From contig CABMGC010000023.1 of NCBI GenBank assembly GCA_902385515.1, positions 1 to 18,692 of the forward strand: a stretch of DNA of 18,692 bases. Direction: 5' to 3'. The position numbers and the translations under genes were made by a program. Under the pieces are notes generated by a model. It was given only the letters and a program-made list of their open reading frames with translations, had not been told where the DNA came from and did no database searches. Below are positions 17,310 to 18,692 of this stretch, one piece after another. The stretch's first letter is position 1. Each line of letters starts with the position of its first letter. The DNA is from an uncultured archaeon. Lineage in GTDB: Archaea; Micrarchaeota; Micrarchaeia; Micrarchaeales; CABMGC01.

Positions 17310-18692
17310 TCACTGGCTGGCCGCGCTCAACAGGTCCTGGATGAACTGGTTTCCAGCAGTCACGGTCTGCTCCGCAGAGTATCCCGCAACCATGATCCTG
17401 TTGCTTCCATAGGCCTGGGCGATAGGTGCCGAAGTAGGGCCGAACGAGTTGTCAAGGGTCGGGTTCTGCGCGAATATCTGCGCTGCGACCGTGTTGACGT
17501 ACTTGCTTCCTACCACTACCAGAGTTGCAGTCGTGCTAGCCTGGGTGTCCAGAACCGCCAGAGGGTTCGCAGAGGTGTCCAGCTTCACAGGGGTCACCGC
17601 AGTCGTCACGCTAGGCGTTGCCGAAAGCGCGTTGACTCCGCTGACGTTGCAGCTGGTCGTAGTGAAGCTGCAAGAACCAGTCACGTTAGCTATCGTAACG
17701 TTGGCTATGTTCGTTGCCTGTCCGACTCCATACGGGCCTACTGTGTGCGTCGTTGTGGACGTCGTAGTGTTTGCTCCTCCGACCACGAACTGCAGGGTGT
17801 CGACAGACTTCGCGATGTTCAGCGTCAGTGAAGACGGTGAGATGCTCGCTACCTTGCTGCCCCTCTCAGTCCTGAAGCCGACCTGCGCGTTCACTGCCGA
17901 TCCTCCGCTTCCAGTGTAGGTCACGTTGTTCCTTGTTCCTACGCTGGTCGATCCAGAGTAGTTCAGCTGGAACAGCGGTGCAGCACCAAGTCCCGCAGTT
18001 GAGTTGACCAGGTTGAAGGCTACGCTGTCAGTGTAGGTCGTCGATGCAGGCACAGAGTACTCTGACACAGTGTACGAGTAGTACGGGCTGAGCGTGTTCA
18101 TTATGGCGTTGCCCGACTGTGCACTTATCTGGAAGGTCTGCGTGGTCTGCCCGTTCTGCTGGTTGTAGATCAAGCTAGCTCCCGACGCGGTCGTGTAGTA
18201 GCTGTTGCCAGACTGCTGATACAGCAATGTCGCTACAGGGGACGTTATAGGTGACAGCACTGCCAGGGTGACCTGGTTAGCAGGCACAGCGTTCGCTCCA
18301 GGAACTGCGTTTGCAGTCACAGTCAATCCAGGTAGAGCCCTGTTAAGGCCTATGTTCGTCACGTTGTCGAACACTACGCCAGTCTGGCCATATGAGGTAA
18401 GCGCGTTGCTCGTCACAGTGTATGACGCGGTCGCCTTGTTGCCTCTCTGGTATCCCGTAACAGTCACGATCAGCGGGTAGTTGCTGTTTATCAGGTTCGC
18501 AGTGGCACCAGATACAACTACGTTAACTCCACCATAGTTCGTGCTTGATGCAAGTCCATTGACTCCAGCATATTCAGTCAACTGGTAAGGAGTCAGGTCG
18601 TACAGTGCGGTGCTCGTCTGCTGTCCGGCGTAGCTGAATGCACTAGGTATTGAGCTAGACGCGGTCAACAGCTGTGCAGGCTCGGTTATTAC
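17310..18692 (-). CDS. S-layer protein, C-terminal part (5' end outside the window)
   Basis: The frame is open to the window edge, so only the last 460 residues are visible. They are rich in Ser, Thr, Val, Asn and Tyr with very few charges and almost no Lys, with many N-glycosylation sequons and repeated beta-strand-like segments, as expected for an archaeal S-layer. The extreme C-terminus (LVVVGSKYVNTVAAQIFAQ ... NRIMVAGYSAEQTVTAGNQF) matches the closing domain of the archaeal S-layer family, which ends with a 'vaGysaedT..a...' element. Only two Cys (SCSFTTTSCNVSG region) are seen, possibly disulfide-bonded. No C-terminal membrane anchor is visible. It is followed by a strong terminator; it forms the outer protein lattice of the cell. 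Confidence 0.88.
   Translation of the reverse strand, partial: VITEPAQLLTASSSIPSAFSYAGQQTSTALYDLTPYQLTEYAGVNGLASSTNYGGVNVVVSGATANLINSNYPLIVTVTGYQRGNKATASYTVTSNALTSYGQTGVVFDNVTNIGLNRALPGLTVTANAVPGANAVPANQVTLAVLSPITSPVATLLYQQSGNSYYTTASGASLIYNQQNGQTTQTFQISAQSGNAIMNTLSPYYSYTVSEYSVPASTTYTDSVAFNLVNSTAGLGAAPLFQLNYSGSTSVGTRNNVTYTGSGGSAVNAQVGFRTERGSKVASISPSSLTLNIAKSVDTLQFVVGGANTTTSTTTHTVGPYGVGQATNIANVTIANVTGSCSFTTTSCNVSGVNALSATPSVTTAVTPVKLDTSANPLAVLDTQASTTATLVVVGSKYVNTVAAQIFAQNPTLDNSFGPTSAPIAQAYGSNRIMVAGYSAEQTVTAGNQFIQDLLSAASQ

Overview
This window reads as archaeal, most likely from a small-genome DPANN-type lineage such as Micrarchaeota; the phylum is inferred, not demonstrated. The evidence for archaea is an archaeal-type DnaG (TOPRIM) protein, the Holliday junction resolvase Hjc, an S-layer protein, a double Lrp-like regulator, a Ccc1/VIT1-type transporter, TATA boxes 25-30 bp before many start codons (often implying leaderless mRNAs) and GGTGATC-type Shine-Dalgarno sites. 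Genes are tightly packed and many overlap.

Layout. 1-2553 (minus): peroxiredoxin bcp followed after 4 nt by an M1 zinc aminopeptidase whose frame is interrupted by an in-frame TGA at 105-107 although family-like coding continues to the window edge. 2593-4154: a membrane-inserted single-HKD phospholipase D-like protein, divergent from a ferritin-like/Ccc1 fusion implicated in iron handling. 4206-5342 (plus): a transcription regulator with two Lrp/AsnC-like halves. 5480-6130: a RelE-type toxin with a 56-aa putative antitoxin, running tail-to-tail into an orphan HicB-like protein. 6209-8150 (minus): a small TOPRIM protein overlapping dnaG by 80 nt, closed by a hairpin plus T-tract terminator. 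8422-8583: a 53-aa ORF with a good ribosome binding site. 8675-10134 (minus): RHH-type antitoxin, RelE-type toxin and NAD-dependent sugar epimerase in one compact run. 10243-10683: hjc.

10666-14449 is the most accessory part. A three-gene minus-strand operon encodes a 62-aa protein, a 78-aa protein and a CHAT/caspase-like protein with a visible His-Cys pair. It shares a divergent promoter with a class II Fic protein. A second, unrelated-looking Fic protein with a C-terminal winged helix follows, and between the two lies a perfect 59-bp direct repeat carrying three TACTAA units at 10-bp spacing plus one inverted unit. Two tandem palindromes follow the second Fic gene.

14474-18692 (minus) is a cell-surface region: a 5'-truncated S-layer gene with a strong terminator, then an independently promoted operon of two membrane proteins that share a four-cysteine extracellular domain.

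The CHAT trio is the best candidate for an undescribed system: it has the compact architecture of a toxin/effector module and sits beside two Fic AMPylators, but no function is shown here.
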